A DNA stretch of 64,000 bases from Phreatobacter stygius (lineage in GTDB: Bacteria; Pseudomonadota; Alphaproteobacteria; Rhizobiales; Phreatobacteraceae). How positions within the stretch are numbered: the first letter of the stretch is position 1; each line of letters starts with the position of its first letter. This document shows, in pieces, positions 26,989 to 36,081 of this stretch. The DNA is taken from positions 7,242,873-7,306,872 of the forward strand of contig NZ_CP039690.1 of the NCBI RefSeq assembly GCF_005144885.1, written 5' to 3'. The translations under genes and the position numbers were made by a program. The notes beneath the pieces are model-generated. The model had not been told where the DNA came from, did not search any database, and saw nothing but the letters and a program-made list of their open reading frames with translations.

Positions 26989-27949
26989 TGTTTAGTCCCG
27001 GCATTTGATGGAGTGGATCGAGCCTGAATCGTTGAGGCTCTGTTGTCCAGAGTTTGCAGATGAATTCGTAGGGTGTGAGGCCCTTGAGGGTCTTCAGCCT
27101 CCGCCCGAAATTGTAGGCGCTGACGAAGTCGGCGAGATGCGCTTCGAACTGCCGGTGGCTGTCGTAGTGGTAACGCTTGACGGTGGCTTCTTTGATGGTG
27201 CGGTTCATGCGCTCGACCTGGCCGTTCGTCCAAGGGTGCTTCACCTTGGTGAGGCGGTGCTCGATGCCGTTCTCCTGGCAGCGCATGCCGAACATGTGCG
27301 TCACGTAGCGCGCCGTCGGACCATCGGCATACCGTGGCGGGAAGGTGAACTGGATGCCGTTGTCGGTGAGAACGGTATGGATCTTGTAGGGGACGGCCTC
27401 GATCAAGGCCGAGAGGAAGGCTGACGCGGAGGTCCGCCCCGTCTTCCTGACGATCTGTACGACGGCGAATTTGCTCGTGCGATCGATGGCGACATAGAGG
27501 TACAGCTTGCCCTCAGCGGTCTGCACCTCGGCGATATCGATGTGGAAGAAGCCGATCGGATAGGATTTGAACTTCGTCTTCGCCGGCTTCTCGCCTTCGA
27601 CCTCGGGCAGGCGGCTGATCCCGTGACGCTGCAGGCAGCGGTGCAGGGATGACCGCGTCAGCGTCGGGATCGTCGGCTGTAGCGCATAGAGGCAGTCGTC
27701 GAGCGGCAGCAAAGTATGCTTCCGGAAGGCGACGATCACGGCCTCTTCCTCAATCGTCAGCACTGTCGAAGTCGGGTTCTTCGGCCCGGTCGGCACATCG
27801 GTCACCGAGGTCCGCTTCTTCCACTTCGCGACCGTCTTCTGGTTAATCCCGTAGCGCTTAGACAGAGCCCTCAGGCTCTCTTGACTATGTTGTATCGCTC
27901 GACGGACCGCCTCAGTCGTCGTGGCGCTCCCGTGGAGAACCTGGCCCAT
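26984..27949 (-). CDS. IS481-family transposase
   Basis: A 321-residue DDE transposase. The N-terminal helix-turn-helix is RRAIQHSQESLRALSKRYGINQKTVAKWKKR. The catalytic core contains FFHIDIAEVQT (first D), VLTDNGIQFT (second D) and HPWTNGQVERMNRTIKEATVKRYHY (E). The C-terminal DFVSAYNFGRRLKTLKGLTPYEFI is typical of IS481. It is intact, so the element may be active. The reading frame runs out of the element: the AAC codon spans the IS end and the stop TAG lies in the duplicated CTAG target. Confidence 0.95.
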   Translation of the reverse strand: MGQVLHGSATTTEAVRRAIQHSQESLRALSKRYGINQKTVAKWKKRTSVTDVPTGPKNPTSTVLTIEEEAVIVAFRKHTLLPLDDCLYALQPTIPTLTRSSLHRCLQRHGISRLPEVEGEKPAKTKFKSYPIGFFHIDIAEVQTAEGKLYLYVAIDRTSKFAVVQIVRKTGRTSASAFLSALIEAVPYKIHTVLTDNGIQFTFPPRYADGPTARYVTHMFGMRCQENGIEHRLTKVKHPWTNGQVERMNRTIKEATVKRYHYDSHRQFEAHLADFVSAYNFGRRLKTLKGLTPYEFICKLWTTEPQRFRLDPLHQMPGLNN

Positions 27950-28005
27950 AGCGCGTCCCTCGATTCCTGCATCGAGATTGCACCATCAAAGCCCGGGATC
28001 AAACA
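26989..28005 (-). mobile_element. Complete IS481-family insertion sequence (1017 bp)
   Basis: The element is bounded by imperfect 23-bp terminal inverted repeats: 26989-27011 (TGTTTAGTCCCGG...) and the complement of 27983-28005 (TGTTTGATCCCGG...), with 19 of 23 positions equal. It is flanked by the 6-bp direct repeat CCTAGT. It encodes a single intact transposase and no passenger gene. Insertion is between lon and a small secreted-protein gene. Confidence 0.94.
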
Positions 28006-28011
28006 CCTAGT
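28006..28011 (+). repeat. IS481 target-site duplication, right copy
   Basis: CCTAGT, the second copy of the 6-bp duplicated target, directly after the right terminal inverted repeat. Confidence 0.9.
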
Positions 28012-28177
28012 CAGAGGTCACGCCTCGACGAGGAGGACGGGCCGCCGGCCGAACCTGCCAGACCGCTGCATCCCCTCAAGGGATCGCATCGGCCAGGCGG
28101 CAAGGACCGCAGCGACACGGCCAGGATCTCGGCGCGGTTCCTCATTCGGCTTCACAGCAGAACCACGGGAGTGTCCC

Positions 28178-28540
28178 ATGCGCCGCCGCCTTTTCCTTGC
28201 ATCCCTTGCCGCCGCCTCGGTGGTGGTCTCGACCGAAGCCTTCGCCCAGGCCCAGCAGAACTTCTCGCTGGTCAACCGCACTGGCTTCCAGGTCAACGAG
28301 GTCTATGTCAGCCCGTCGGCCAACAACAACTGGGGCCGCGACATCCTCGGCGACGGCGTGATGCCATCCGGCACCCGCCGCAACATCACCTTCCCGCGCC
28401 GGACCCAGGCCTGCATGTTCGACCTGCGCATCGTCTATGACGATGGCGACAAGTCCGAAGCCCGCGAAATCAACCTTTGCCAGGTGAGCAATGTCACGCT
28501 GACCTGGACCGGCCGCGGCACCCGCTTCTCCTACGACTGA
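28178..28540 (+). CDS. Small secreted protein of unknown function
   Basis: A 120-residue exported protein. Residues 1-24 form a Sec signal peptide (RRRLFLASLAAASVVVSTEAFA, cleavage near AQA). The mature part contains FSLVNRTGFQVNEVYVSPSANNNWGRDILGD, then GTRRNITFPRR and a late VTLTWTG strand, with two cysteines (in QACMFD and NLCQV) that could form a disulfide. The 'NRTG..., YVSPS, WG-D-LG' pattern recurs in small secreted alphaproteobacterial proteins, but I know no assigned function. The ATG has GGGAG upstream, and a terminator follows. It lies between an IS and a group II intron. Confidence 0.78.
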   Translation: MRRRLFLASLAAASVVVSTEAFAQAQQNFSLVNRTGFQVNEVYVSPSANNNWGRDILGDGVMPSGTRRNITFPRRTQACMFDLRIVYDDGDKSEAREINLCQVSNVTLTWTGRGTRFSYD

Positions 28541-28575
28541 TCACCTGACCGCTTCCTCCGCAGACCTCCACCTTC

Positions 28576-28606
28576 AGGCGGGCTTCACAAGCCCGCCTTT
28601 CTTTTT
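28576..28606 (+). terminator. Intrinsic terminator of the secreted-protein gene
   Basis: A 10-bp stem (28576-28585 with 28589-28598), a 3-nt loop and a T-rich tract TTCTTTTTG on the plus strand. Confidence 0.9.
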
Positions 28607-28663
28607 GACCGCCTGCCATTTCGGGACGCCCGGCCGGTTTGCAGGTCCAGGCTGTGCCAAATC

Positions 28664-28732
28664 GGCATAGGGGGCGGTCGTTTGACCGCACCCCTGCCAC
28701 ACCACCCGGCATGCGGGTCCGCACCGGGCGGT
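28664..28732 (-). ncRNA. Group II intron catalytic domains V and VI
   Basis: Domain V is a 32-nt hairpin with 9 closing pairs (ACCGCCCGG with CCGGGTGGT on the minus strand) and an inner GCGG/CCGC helix. Domain VI pairs GGCAGGGG with CCCCCTATGCC around GCGGTCAAACGACCGC and leaves an unpaired A as the likely branch point. Both look intact. Confidence 0.82.
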
Positions 28733-28746
28733 TCGAGAGATTGAGG

Positions 28747-30108
28747 TCAGGCGAGCCTGGGCATTCCCAGTTGGTCGGCCCATTTGATCGTGAGGACTGA
28801 GTTGAGGAGCATCCCGCTGTTGCGCCACCAGCAGCGGGAGTTTCCCGCTACCTTCTGAGCGACGTTGGGTTTGGCTCCCATCGCTATCAGCTCCCGAAGG
28901 ATTGTCCTGCCCCGCTTCCAGTGCTTGAGCTGGATGGCCCGCAAGCGATGACGCATCCACTCGTCCAGCTCGCGCCAGACCTTGGGTGTTTGCGCCAGTC
29001 GGAAGTAGGCTTTCCACCCCAGCACGAAGGAGCACAACCGCGCCGTCACCGCTGTTAACGATCGCCCGGTCACCCGGGGTGTCAGTTCACGGATCCGGGT
29101 CTTGAACGCCTTGATCGCCTTGTCGGCGACCCGCCGTTTGACCACCCGACCCGGCGCCACCCAGAAGGCGTAGCCGAGAAAGCGGCGGCCGAAGACGGAA
29201 GCCACGGCACTCTTGGTCTCGTTCACCGTCAGATGAAGCCGGCCGTAGAGTCGTCGCAGCAGAGCCATGACCCGCTCGCCCGCCCGCCTGGACCGCACAT
29301 AGACGTTGCTGTCGTCGGCATAGCGGCAGAAGGCATGGCCGCGTCGTTCAAGCTCCTTGTCCACCTCGTCGAGCAGCACGTTGGCCAGCAGCGGTGACAG
29401 CGGGCCACCTTGCGGCGTGCCCCTGGTCCGCTTGATGACCGCATCCCCATCAACAATGTCAGCGTTCAGGAAGGCACGGACCAGACGGATAACGCCGGGA
29501 TCCGGGACCTTCCGGCGCAGACGATCGATCAGGATGTCGTGGTCCACCCGGTCGAAGAACTTCTCCAGGTCGACATCCACCACAACCCGCCGCCCGGACT
29601 GCACGAACGATTGCGCCGCCAAAACGGCATCGTGTGCGCGTCTGCCCGGGCGGAAGCCGTAGCTGTGCTCGCTGAAGGTCGGATCAAGGATCGGCTGCAG
29701 GACTTGCAGGAGCGCCTGTTGGATCAGGCGATCCAGCACCGTCGGGATGCCGAGCTCGCGCTCGCCTCCCCCCGGCTTCGGGATCATCACGCGACGCACC
29801 GGCTGCGGCTGGTACGTCCCCTTCAGCAGACTGTCGCGGATCACGGACCAGTCGGTTCGCAGCATGCTGGCCGTCTGGTCGATATCCAGACCATCCACGC
29901 CTGCCGCACCCTTGTTGGCGCGCACCTGCTTCAAGGCCCGCAGAAGGTTCTCTCGCGCCAGAACCGCTTCGAGCAGTCCCGGCCCCGTGTCGTTCCTGGT
30001 CCGGGGCGGGGGCGCGGCTTCGTCGAGACAGGAGCCCGAGCGGGCTTCACCCGTTCGCCTCTCCCGCTTCCCGGGCGTACCCGGCATCTGACGCATGGCC
30101 TTGCTCAT
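28747..30108 (-). CDS. ltrA: Group II intron reverse transcriptase/maturase
   Basis: A 453-residue intron-encoded protein. Its RT blocks are complete: VRANKGAAGVDGLDIDQ, GIPTVLDRLIQQALLQVLQPILDP, SYGFRPGRRAHDAV, VVVDVDLEKFFDRVDHD, the TRGTPQGGPLSPLLANVLLDEVDKEL block and the catalytic RYADD. A maturase (X) region follows, with LRAIQLKHWKRGRT and the NSRCWWRNSG end. No H-N-H endonuclease is present. The ATG at 30108 was chosen because the sequence upstream is intron RNA; a frame extending to 30267 would need a TTG. It promotes splicing and mobility of its host intron. Confidence 0.93.
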   Translation of the reverse strand: MSKAMRQMPGTPGKRERRTGEARSGSCLDEAAPPPRTRNDTGPGLLEAVLARENLLRALKQVRANKGAAGVDGLDIDQTASMLRTDWSVIRDSLLKGTYQPQPVRRVMIPKPGGGERELGIPTVLDRLIQQALLQVLQPILDPTFSEHSYGFRPGRRAHDAVLAAQSFVQSGRRVVVDVDLEKFFDRVDHDILIDRLRRKVPDPGVIRLVRAFLNADIVDGDAVIKRTRGTPQGGPLSPLLANVLLDEVDKELERRGHAFCRYADDSNVYVRSRRAGERVMALLRRLYGRLHLTVNETKSAVASVFGRRFLGYAFWVAPGRVVKRRVADKAIKAFKTRIRELTPRVTGRSLTAVTARLCSFVLGWKAYFRLAQTPKVWRELDEWMRHRLRAIQLKHWKRGRTILRELIAMGAKPNVAQKVAGNSRCWWRNSGMLLNSVLTIKWADQLGMPRLA

Positions 30109-30499
30109 CCTTGGGGGAACTTCACTCTCTCTCGTTCGGTCCTTCGCCGACGGTGGCCCGCCGGCTACTACGACCTCGGCTGACTTCTCGCTCCGGTTCG
30201 ACACCGTCGCCCTTTCAGGCACGAGGCGAGATCTCCCCAGGTAAGAACGCAATCCTTCCCCGCACAAACGCCGGATTTACGTCATCGAGCCTTGACCACA
30301 AGGGCTTTGCGGTTCGTTGCCCGCTCGCCCTGCTCGACACCGCCTTCTATCCGGTTCTTGTCCATCGTCTCGCGGGTTACGCTCCACGCTTCCTCCCCAC
30401 GGTCGGTCGCCCTTCCGCAGTTGCGCTTCGCTTCGTTCGCTGTGGCCAGCTTACGGGAGGACTTCCACCTCCAAGATTGCGCCCATGCTGGGCGCACAA

Positions 30500-30530
30500 C
30501 GAAAAAGGCGGGCTCTTGCGGCCCGCCTTT
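30500..30530 (-). terminator. Intrinsic terminator of clpX, used as intron insertion site
   Basis: A perfect 10-bp stem (30521-30530 with 30504-30513) with a 7-nt loop, followed on the minus strand by TTTTTCGTT. The group II intron begins at the next base (30497). Confidence 0.93.
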
Positions 30531-30555
30531 CCCAGATCTCGCCGGTCGCAGCGCC

Positions 30556-31812
30556 TCAGGCGCTCGCAGCCTTTTCCTTCTCCGAATAGATGTAGAGCGG
30601 GTGCGCCTTGCCCTGCACCACCTCGTCGGAGATGACCACCTCCTCGACGCCTTCCAGCCCCGGCAGGTCGTACATCGTGTCGAGCAGGATGCTCTCCATG
30701 ATGGAACGCAGCCCACGCGCGCCGGTCTTGCGGTCGATCGCCTTGCGGGCGACCGCGCCGAGCGCGTCCTCGTGGAACGACAGGTCGACATTCTCCATCT
30801 CGAACAGCCGCTGATACTGCTTCACCAGCGCGTTCTTCGGCTCGGTCAGGATGCGCTTCAGCGCCGTTTCGTCGAGGTCTTCCAGGGTTGCCAGCACCGG
30901 CAGGCGGCCGACAAACTCCGGAATGAGGCCATATTTCAGGAGATCCTCGGGCTCGACCTCGCGGAAGATCTCGCCGGTCCGGCGATCCTCGGGAGCCCGC
31001 ACCTTGGCGCCGAAGCCGATCGAGGTGCCCTGCCCCTTGGTCGAGATGATCTTTTCCAGGCCGGCAAAGGCGCCGCCGCAGATGAACAGGATGTTGGAGG
31101 TGTCCACCTGCAGGAATTCCTGCTGCGGATGCTTGCGGCCGCCCTGCGGCGGAACGCTCGCGACCGTGCCTTCCATGATCTTCAGGAGCGCCTGCTGCAC
31201 GCCCTCGCCCGACACGTCGCGGGTGATCGACGGATTGTCCGATTTGCGCGAAATCTTGTCGATTTCGTCAATATAGACGATGCCGCGCTGCGCCCGCTCG
31301 ACATTGTAGTCCGACGCCTGCAGCAGCTTCAGGATGATGTTCTCGACATCCTCGCCGACATAACCGGCTTCCGTCAGCGTGGTCGCGTCCGCCATGGTGA
31401 ACGGCACGTCGAGGATACGGGCGAGCGTCTGCGCGAGCAGCGTCTTGCCCGAGCCGGTCGGCCCGATCAGCAGGATGTTCGACTTCGACAGCTCGACGTC
31501 ATTGTGCTTGGTCGCGTGATTGAGCCGCTTGTAGTGGTTGTGCACCGCCACCGACAGCACGCGCTTGGCATGGAACTGGCCGATCACATAATCGTCCAGG
31601 ACCTTGCAGATTTCCTTCGGCGTCGGAATCCCGTCCTTCGACTTCACCAGCGCGGACTTCGATTCCTCGCGGATGATGTCCATGCACAGTTCGACGCACT
31701 CGTCGCAGATGAACACCGTCGGGCCCGCGATCAGCTTGCGAACCTCGTGCTGGCTCTTGCCGCAGAACGAGCAGTAGAGCGTGTTCTTTGCGTCGCTGCC
31801 GGCCTTGCTCAT
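30556..31812 (-). CDS. clpX: ATP-dependent Clp protease ATP-binding subunit ClpX
   Basis: A 418-residue AAA+ unfoldase that feeds substrates to ClpP. The N-terminal zinc-binding domain has the four cysteines ([12 protein letters not shown]...[10 protein letters not shown]). Walker A is [12 protein letters not shown] and Walker [11 protein letters not shown]; the ClpP-contacting IGF loop reads SIGFGAKV, and sensor motifs are present. The ATG at 31812 ([14 protein letters not shown]) has GGAG 7 bases upstream and fits the family start. It follows clpP after 291 bp, which may hold its own promoter. Confidence 0.98.
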   Translation of the reverse strand: MSKAGSDAKNTLYCSFCGKSQHEVRKLIAGPTVFICDECVELCMDIIREESKSALVKSKDGIPTPKEICKVLDDYVIGQFHAKRVLSVAVHNHYKRLNHATKHNDVELSKSNILLIGPTGSGKTLLAQTLARILDVPFTMADATTLTEAGYVGEDVENIILKLLQASDYNVERAQRGIVYIDEIDKISRKSDNPSITRDVSGEGVQQALLKIMEGTVASVPPQGGRKHPQQEFLQVDTSNILFICGGAFAGLEKIISTKGQGTSIGFGAKVRAPEDRRTGEIFREVEPEDLLKYGLIPEFVGRLPVLATLEDLDETALKRILTEPKNALVKQYQRLFEMENVDLSFHEDALGAVARKAIDRKTGARGLRSIMESILLDTMYDLPGLEGVEEVVISDEVVQGKAHPLYIYSEKEKAASA

Positions 31813-32103
31813 CTGTCTCTCCACGCGAACCCACGAAACATGTGGGCCCTTTGATACGAGGCATCCCCCTTTCGGGATCGCCTCCTGAGCTCTCGGATCC
31901 GGGCCCGTCCACCGGGGGTCGATTAGCCAACCATGGTGGCCTGACCCGGATCAAGAAATGATTAACGCTATTTCGTCACGCATGAGGGGCCGGTAAAGCC
32001 CGTCACACGCCATCGTGAGACGATCCTGTGACACTAAGCAATCTTTGGGCCGCAGGATGTGTCCCAAAAGTGACACGATAGCGGCGACCGCTCAGTGTCG
32101 GTC

Positions 32104-32739
32104 TCAACCCTTCGTCGCAGCCGGATCTTCGGGCCGCTGCTCGATCACCTGATCGATCAGGCCGAACTCCTTGGCCTTCTGCGCCGACATGAAATTGTCA
32201 CGCTCGAGCGCTTCCTCTATCTCCTTGAGGGTGCGGCCGGAGTGTTTCACATAGATTTCATTCAGCCGCCGCTTCAGTTCCTTGACCTCTTCGGCGTGGA
32301 TCAGGATGTCGGTCACCTGGCCGCGATAGCCGCCGGACGGCTGGTGCACCATGATGCGCGAATTGGGCAGGGCCAGGCGCTGGCCGGGCGCGCCGGCGGT
32401 CAGCAGCAGCGAGCCCATCGAGGCGGCCTGGCCCATGCACAAGGTGGTGATCGGCGGCTTGATGAACTGCATGGTGTCGTAGATCGACATGCCCGCCGTG
32501 ACGACGCCGCCCGGCGAGTTGATGTACATGTTGATCTCCTTCTTCGGGTTTTCGGCCTCGAGGAACAGGAGCTGGGCGACGATCAGGGTCGCCATCGCGT
32601 CTTCGACCGGACCCGACAGGAAAATGATGCGCTCCTTCAGGAGGCGCGAATAGATGTCGTAGGAGCGCTCGCCGCGGTTGGTCTGCTCGACCACCATCGG
32701 CACGAGATAGTTCTTCAGGGTGTCGGCCGGATCTCGCAT
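32104..32739 (-). CDS. clpP: ATP-dependent Clp protease proteolytic subunit ClpP
   Basis: A 211-residue serine peptidase that forms the barrel docking with ClpX/ClpA. The catalytic triad is Ser in [11 protein letters not shown], His in MVHQPSGG and an Asp in the following segment. The oxyanion strand [11 protein letters not shown] is intact. I chose the ATG at 32739 ([41 protein letters not shown], the normal N-terminus) with GAGG upstream; 34 more upstream residues in frame are not family-like. Confidence 0.98.
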   Translation of the reverse strand: MRDPADTLKNYLVPMVVEQTNRGERSYDIYSRLLKERIIFLSGPVEDAMATLIVAQLLFLEAENPKKEINMYINSPGGVVTAGMSIYDTMQFIKPPITTLCMGQAASMGSLLLTAGAPGQRLALPNSRIMVHQPSGGYRGQVTDILIHAEEVKELKRRLNEIYVKHSGRTLKEIEEALERDNFMSAQKAKEFGLIDQVIEQRPEDPAATKG

Positions 32740-32914
32740 CGTCTTAATATCCTCAAGGAGCCCATGTCCGGCGTGTCTTTCGCCGATTCTCTTTGACGCA
32801 ATCCTAACCGGATCGCGCAATCCAGGTGAACTGGTCCGCACCGAACATGCGAAGGGCCGCGCAACGGCGGCCCTCCCCTGAACCCAAGACGAAGGCTGTG
32901 GCCGGGGAACCGCT

Positions 32915-34270
32915 TCAGGCGGCCTCCTCGTCCTCGTTGTCCTTCAGGAGATCGTCCTTGGAGACGACCTTCTCGGTCACTTCGGCGAGTTCCAGAATAT
33001 AATCCACGACCTTCTCCTCGAAGATCGGGGCACGGAGCGAAGCAAGCGCTTCGGGGGTCTTGCGGTAATAGTCCCAGACCTGCTGCTCCTGGCCAGGGAA
33101 CTGACGTGCCCGCTCGACGACCGCGCGCGTCACTTCCTCGTCGCTGATCTTGATTTGGGCCTTGTCACCGATCTCCGCAAGGACGAGGCCGAGACGGACG
33201 CGCCGCTCGGCGATCTTGCGATAGTCCTCGCGGGCCTTCTCCTCGGTCGAGTCCTCGTCGGCGAAGGTCTTGCCGCGCGATTCCAGATCCTGGGTCACCT
33301 GGCGCCAGACGCTCTCGAACTCCTGCTCGACCAGCGTCGGCGGCAGCTCGAAGGCGTGCTTCTCGTCAAGCGCGTCGAGCAGCACGCGCTTCACCTTGCG
33401 GCGCGAGGCGCTGGCATATTCGTCTTTCAGCTTGTCGGTGATCGCGGTCTTCAGCTTTTCGAGATCCTCGAAGCCGACCATCTTGGCGAACTCGTCGTCG
33501 ATCTTGCGCTCGCCCGGCTTCTCGATGCTCTTCACCGTGGTGGCGAACTCGGCATCCTTGCCGGCCAGCTGCTGGGCCATGTAGTTCGACGGGAACTTGA
33601 CCTTGATCACCTTCTCGTCGCCGGTCTTGACGCCGACCAGCTGGTCCTCGAAGCCCGGAATGAACGAGTTCGAGCCGATTTCGACCTGAATGTCCTCGGC
33701 GGTGCCGCCGTCGAAGGTCTCGCCGTCGATGGTGCCGACGAAGGCGACGGTCAGCCGGTCGCCGGCTTCGGCCTTGCCCTTGGTCTTCGGCTCGAACGGC
33801 CGGTTCTGCTTGGCCATGGTCTCGAGCATGGCCTGGACGTCGGCTTCCGACGGCTCGACCACCGGCTTCTCGACCTTGATGCCCTTGAAATCGGCCAGGG
33901 TGATGGTCGGCAGCACCTCGAAGGCGACGGTGTAGTCGAGGTCGGCCTTGCCGTCGAACACCGCCTGGGCCTCGTCCTGGGCCTCCGGCAGCTTCACCGA
34001 CGGCTCCATGGCCAGCTTGAAGCCGTTGTCGGCGACGATCTTCTGGTTGGTTTCGCCGACCAGCGCCTCGATGGTCTCGGCCAGCACCGACTTGCCGTAG
34101 AGCTTCTTCAGGTGCTGCACCGGCACCTTGCCGGGACGGAAGCCATTGATATTGACGCGGCCCCTGAGGTCGTCGAGGCGGGCGTCAGCGCGCGCGGCGA
34201 GATCGGTCACGGGAACCACGACGCGGAATTCGCGCTTCAGACCTTCGGACAGGGTGGCTGTCACCTGCAT
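32915..34270 (-). CDS. tig: Trigger factor
   Basis: A ribosome-associated chaperone and peptidyl-prolyl isomerase, 451 residues. The N-terminal ribosome-binding domain includes the signature loop [17 protein letters not shown]. The FKBP-type domain spans about residues 150-245 ([44 protein letters not shown]). A long helical C-terminal domain follows and ends in an acidic tail (KDNEDEEAA). It is the first gene of tig-clpP-clpX-lon, in the usual order. Confidence 0.97.
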   Translation of the reverse strand: MQVTATLSEGLKREFRVVVPVTDLAARADARLDDLRGRVNINGFRPGKVPVQHLKKLYGKSVLAETIEALVGETNQKIVADNGFKLAMEPSVKLPEAQDEAQAVFDGKADLDYTVAFEVLPTITLADFKGIKVEKPVVEPSEADVQAMLETMAKQNRPFEPKTKGKAEAGDRLTVAFVGTIDGETFDGGTAEDIQVEIGSNSFIPGFEDQLVGVKTGDEKVIKVKFPSNYMAQQLAGKDAEFATTVKSIEKPGERKIDDEFAKMVGFEDLEKLKTAITDKLKDEYASASRRKVKRVLLDALDEKHAFELPPTLVEQEFESVWRQVTQDLESRGKTFADEDSTEEKAREDYRKIAERRVRLGLVLAEIGDKAQIKISDEEVTRAVVERARQFPGQEQQVWDYYRKTPEALASLRAPIFEEKVVDYILELAEVTEKVVSKDDLLKDNEDEEAA

Positions 34271-34321
34271 GGCTCAGTTTCTTTCGTGTTCGTGGTCTGT
34301 GGACCGGTCCCGATCGGTGGG

Positions 34322-34406
34322 TGGTGCGGGCGGAGGGACTTGAACCCCCACGGCTTTCGCCACGGGAACCTAAATCCCGCGTGTCTACCAATTCCACCAC
34401 GCCCGC
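34322..34406 (-). tRNA. tRNA-Leu (TAG)
   Basis: An 85-nt class II tRNA on the minus strand. Acceptor GCGGGCG pairs with CGCCCGC, followed by ACCA. The anticodon stem CGGGA/TCCCG carries loop TTTAGGT, giving TAG. The long variable arm TGGCGAAAGCCG is present, as is the T-loop GTTCAAGTC. It is placed upstream of tig. Confidence 0.97.
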
Positions 34407-34666
34407 CGAGGGCCGCTCGAAATAGCTTCTCGTCCCGGTAGGCGCAGACCGCCACCGGGCGCGGCCTCTTAGCACCGGGTTTTCCCGCATGCATCAAAAA
34501 AATGACACCGGCCCCGCCCTGATGCGGGATAAGGCGCCGAAGACCATCGTCCGGACCCTGCGGCTGCGCTGATGCGACGCGACCGGCGACGGCCCCGGCG
34601 GCGCGACCGGCCGCTGCCCGCCATGCTAAGAAGAGCCGCGATTCACGCCCGAAGGCCGAGTGTTTC

Positions 34667-36058
34667 ATGCCCCAGTCGACCCGCATCAGCCGCCGCCTGG
34701 CGCTTCAGGGCCTTGGCCTCGCCGCCGGCCCAGGGGCGCTCGGAGCGGTGATCGGAATCGTGTCGAGCGGCGTGGCGCTGGCGCAGGCCAAGCCGGCGAC
34801 CACGACGACGCTGACCGCCATGCGCGGCGAAGCCAGGCTGCGCGGGCCGGACCTGCCGGCGACCCCGGTCTGGGGTTTTGACGGCGTCAATCCCGGGCCG
34901 ACGCTGCGCGCCCGCCGGGGCGAGGAATTCCGCCTGCGATTCGTCAACGGCCTGGACGAGCCGACCGCCCTGCACTGGCACGGCATGCGCATCGACAACC
35001 GCATGGACGGCGTCCCCGGCCTGACCCAGCAGGCGACCGCGCCGGGCGCCGGCGTCGACATTGCCTTCACGCCTCGGGATGCCGGCACCTTTCTTTATCG
35101 GCCCTGGCACCCCGAGCACGGCGCCGGCCAGATGGCGCGTGGCCTTGCCGGCCTCCTGATCGTCGACGGCCCGAGCCTGCCGACCGCCGACCGCGAGCTG
35201 ACGCTGGTGCTCGACGACTGGGGGCTGGACGCCTCCGGCGCGGTCGCCGAGCCTGGCGTCACCCTGGAGCCGCAGGCGGCCCCCGGCGTCGCCGGCCGGC
35301 ACCTGACCGTCAACGGCCAGCCCTCGCTGACCATCGCGGCGCGCGTCAACGAGCGGATCTGGCTCAGATTCGCCAATGCCGCCCATGCCCGCATCCTGCA
35401 GTTCACCCTTCCCGGCCAGCCGCTGACCCTGATGGCGCTCGACGGCCAGCCCTGCGAGACCTTCCTGCTCGAACAGGCGCGCGTCGTGCTCGGTCCGGGC
35501 CAGCGCGCCGAGGTCATGCTCGATGTCACCGGCACGCCGGGGACCAGCGTGCCGCTGGAAGTGACCAATTTCGCCGGCGCCAGCCTCAAGGGCCACCTGG
35601 CGATCTCGGGCGACGCCCCGGCCCGGCTCCAGCCGCTCGGCGCCCCGCCGCCGCTCAGCCCCAATCCGATCGCCCAGACCATGGAGTTCCAGCGCGCCTT
35701 CCGGCTCGACCTCGGCATCGAGCCGCGTCCGGCCGGCGCGACCGCCTTCAACGGCCGGGCCGACCGGGCGCCGGGGCCGCAGCCGGCCTTCAAGGTCCGG
35801 CGCGGCACGGTGGTCATGGCGGGCCTGCGCAACGACACCAGGGTGTTCCAGGCCGTCCACCTGCATGGCCATCAGGCGCGCCTGCTCGACGGCCTCGACG
35901 ACGGCTGGAAGCCGTTCTTCCTGGACACCGTCATGGTCGCGCCCGGCCAGACCTCGCGCATCGCCTTCGCGGCCGATAATCCCGGCAAGTGGATCATCTC
36001 GGCCCAGGCGATCGGCGACGATCAGGGCCCGCTGGTGGCATGGTTCGAAGTGACTTGA
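34667..36058 (+). CDS. Multicopper-oxidase-like protein, copper sites degenerate
   Basis: A 463-residue three-cupredoxin-domain protein with a Tat signal (SRRLALQGLGLAAG, residues 8-21), so it is exported folded to the periplasm. The first copper motif is present (LHWHGMRIDNRMDGVPGLTQ), and HLHGH near the end is kept. But the second motif reads YRPWHPEHG instead of the YHxH form, and the C-terminal HCHxxxH block is replaced by WIISAQAIGDDQGPL, removing the type 1 cysteine and the trinuclear histidines. A structural role like that of FtsP/SufI is possible (inference). It is monocistronic. Confidence 0.82.
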   Translation: MPQSTRISRRLALQGLGLAAGPGALGAVIGIVSSGVALAQAKPATTTTLTAMRGEARLRGPDLPATPVWGFDGVNPGPTLRARRGEEFRLRFVNGLDEPTALHWHGMRIDNRMDGVPGLTQQATAPGAGVDIAFTPRDAGTFLYRPWHPEHGAGQMARGLAGLLIVDGPSLPTADRELTLVLDDWGLDASGAVAEPGVTLEPQAAPGVAGRHLTVNGQPSLTIAARVNERIWLRFANAAHARILQFTLPGQPLTLMALDGQPCETFLLEQARVVLGPGQRAEVMLDVTGTPGTSVPLEVTNFAGASLKGHLAISGDAPARLQPLGAPPPLSPNPIAQTMEFQRAFRLDLGIEPRPAGATAFNGRADRAPGPQPAFKVRRGTVVMAGLRNDTRVFQAVHLHGHQARLLDGLDDGWKPFFLDTVMVAPGQTSRIAFAADNPGKWIISAQAIGDDQGPLVAWFEVT

Positions 36059-36081
36059 ACCAACCCCCCAGGGCGCCTGGC

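Larger units (their letters stand above)
28661..30497 (-). mobile_element. Group II intron, class C type (about 1.84 kb)
   Basis: Read on the minus strand, the 5' end at 30497 is GTGCGCCCAGCATGGGCGC, the standard group II start. The intron-encoded protein follows, then domain V (stem 28701-28709 with 28724-28732) and domain VI (28664-28698, with the bulged A in CCTATGCC), ending near CCGAT at 28661 (uncertain by a few bases). It lies immediately after the clpX terminator hairpin, the target type known for class C introns. The encoded protein has no endonuclease domain, also typical of class C. Confidence 0.9.

Noticed and set aside
26742-27233. Open frame overlapping the left end of the IS and the lon upstream region
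   Set aside because: It is mostly antisense or out of frame with the transposase and has no start signal or motif.
29410-30183. Plus-strand open frames across the group II intron
   Set aside because: They run opposite the clearly recognised RT/maturase and the intron RNA and show no protein motifs.
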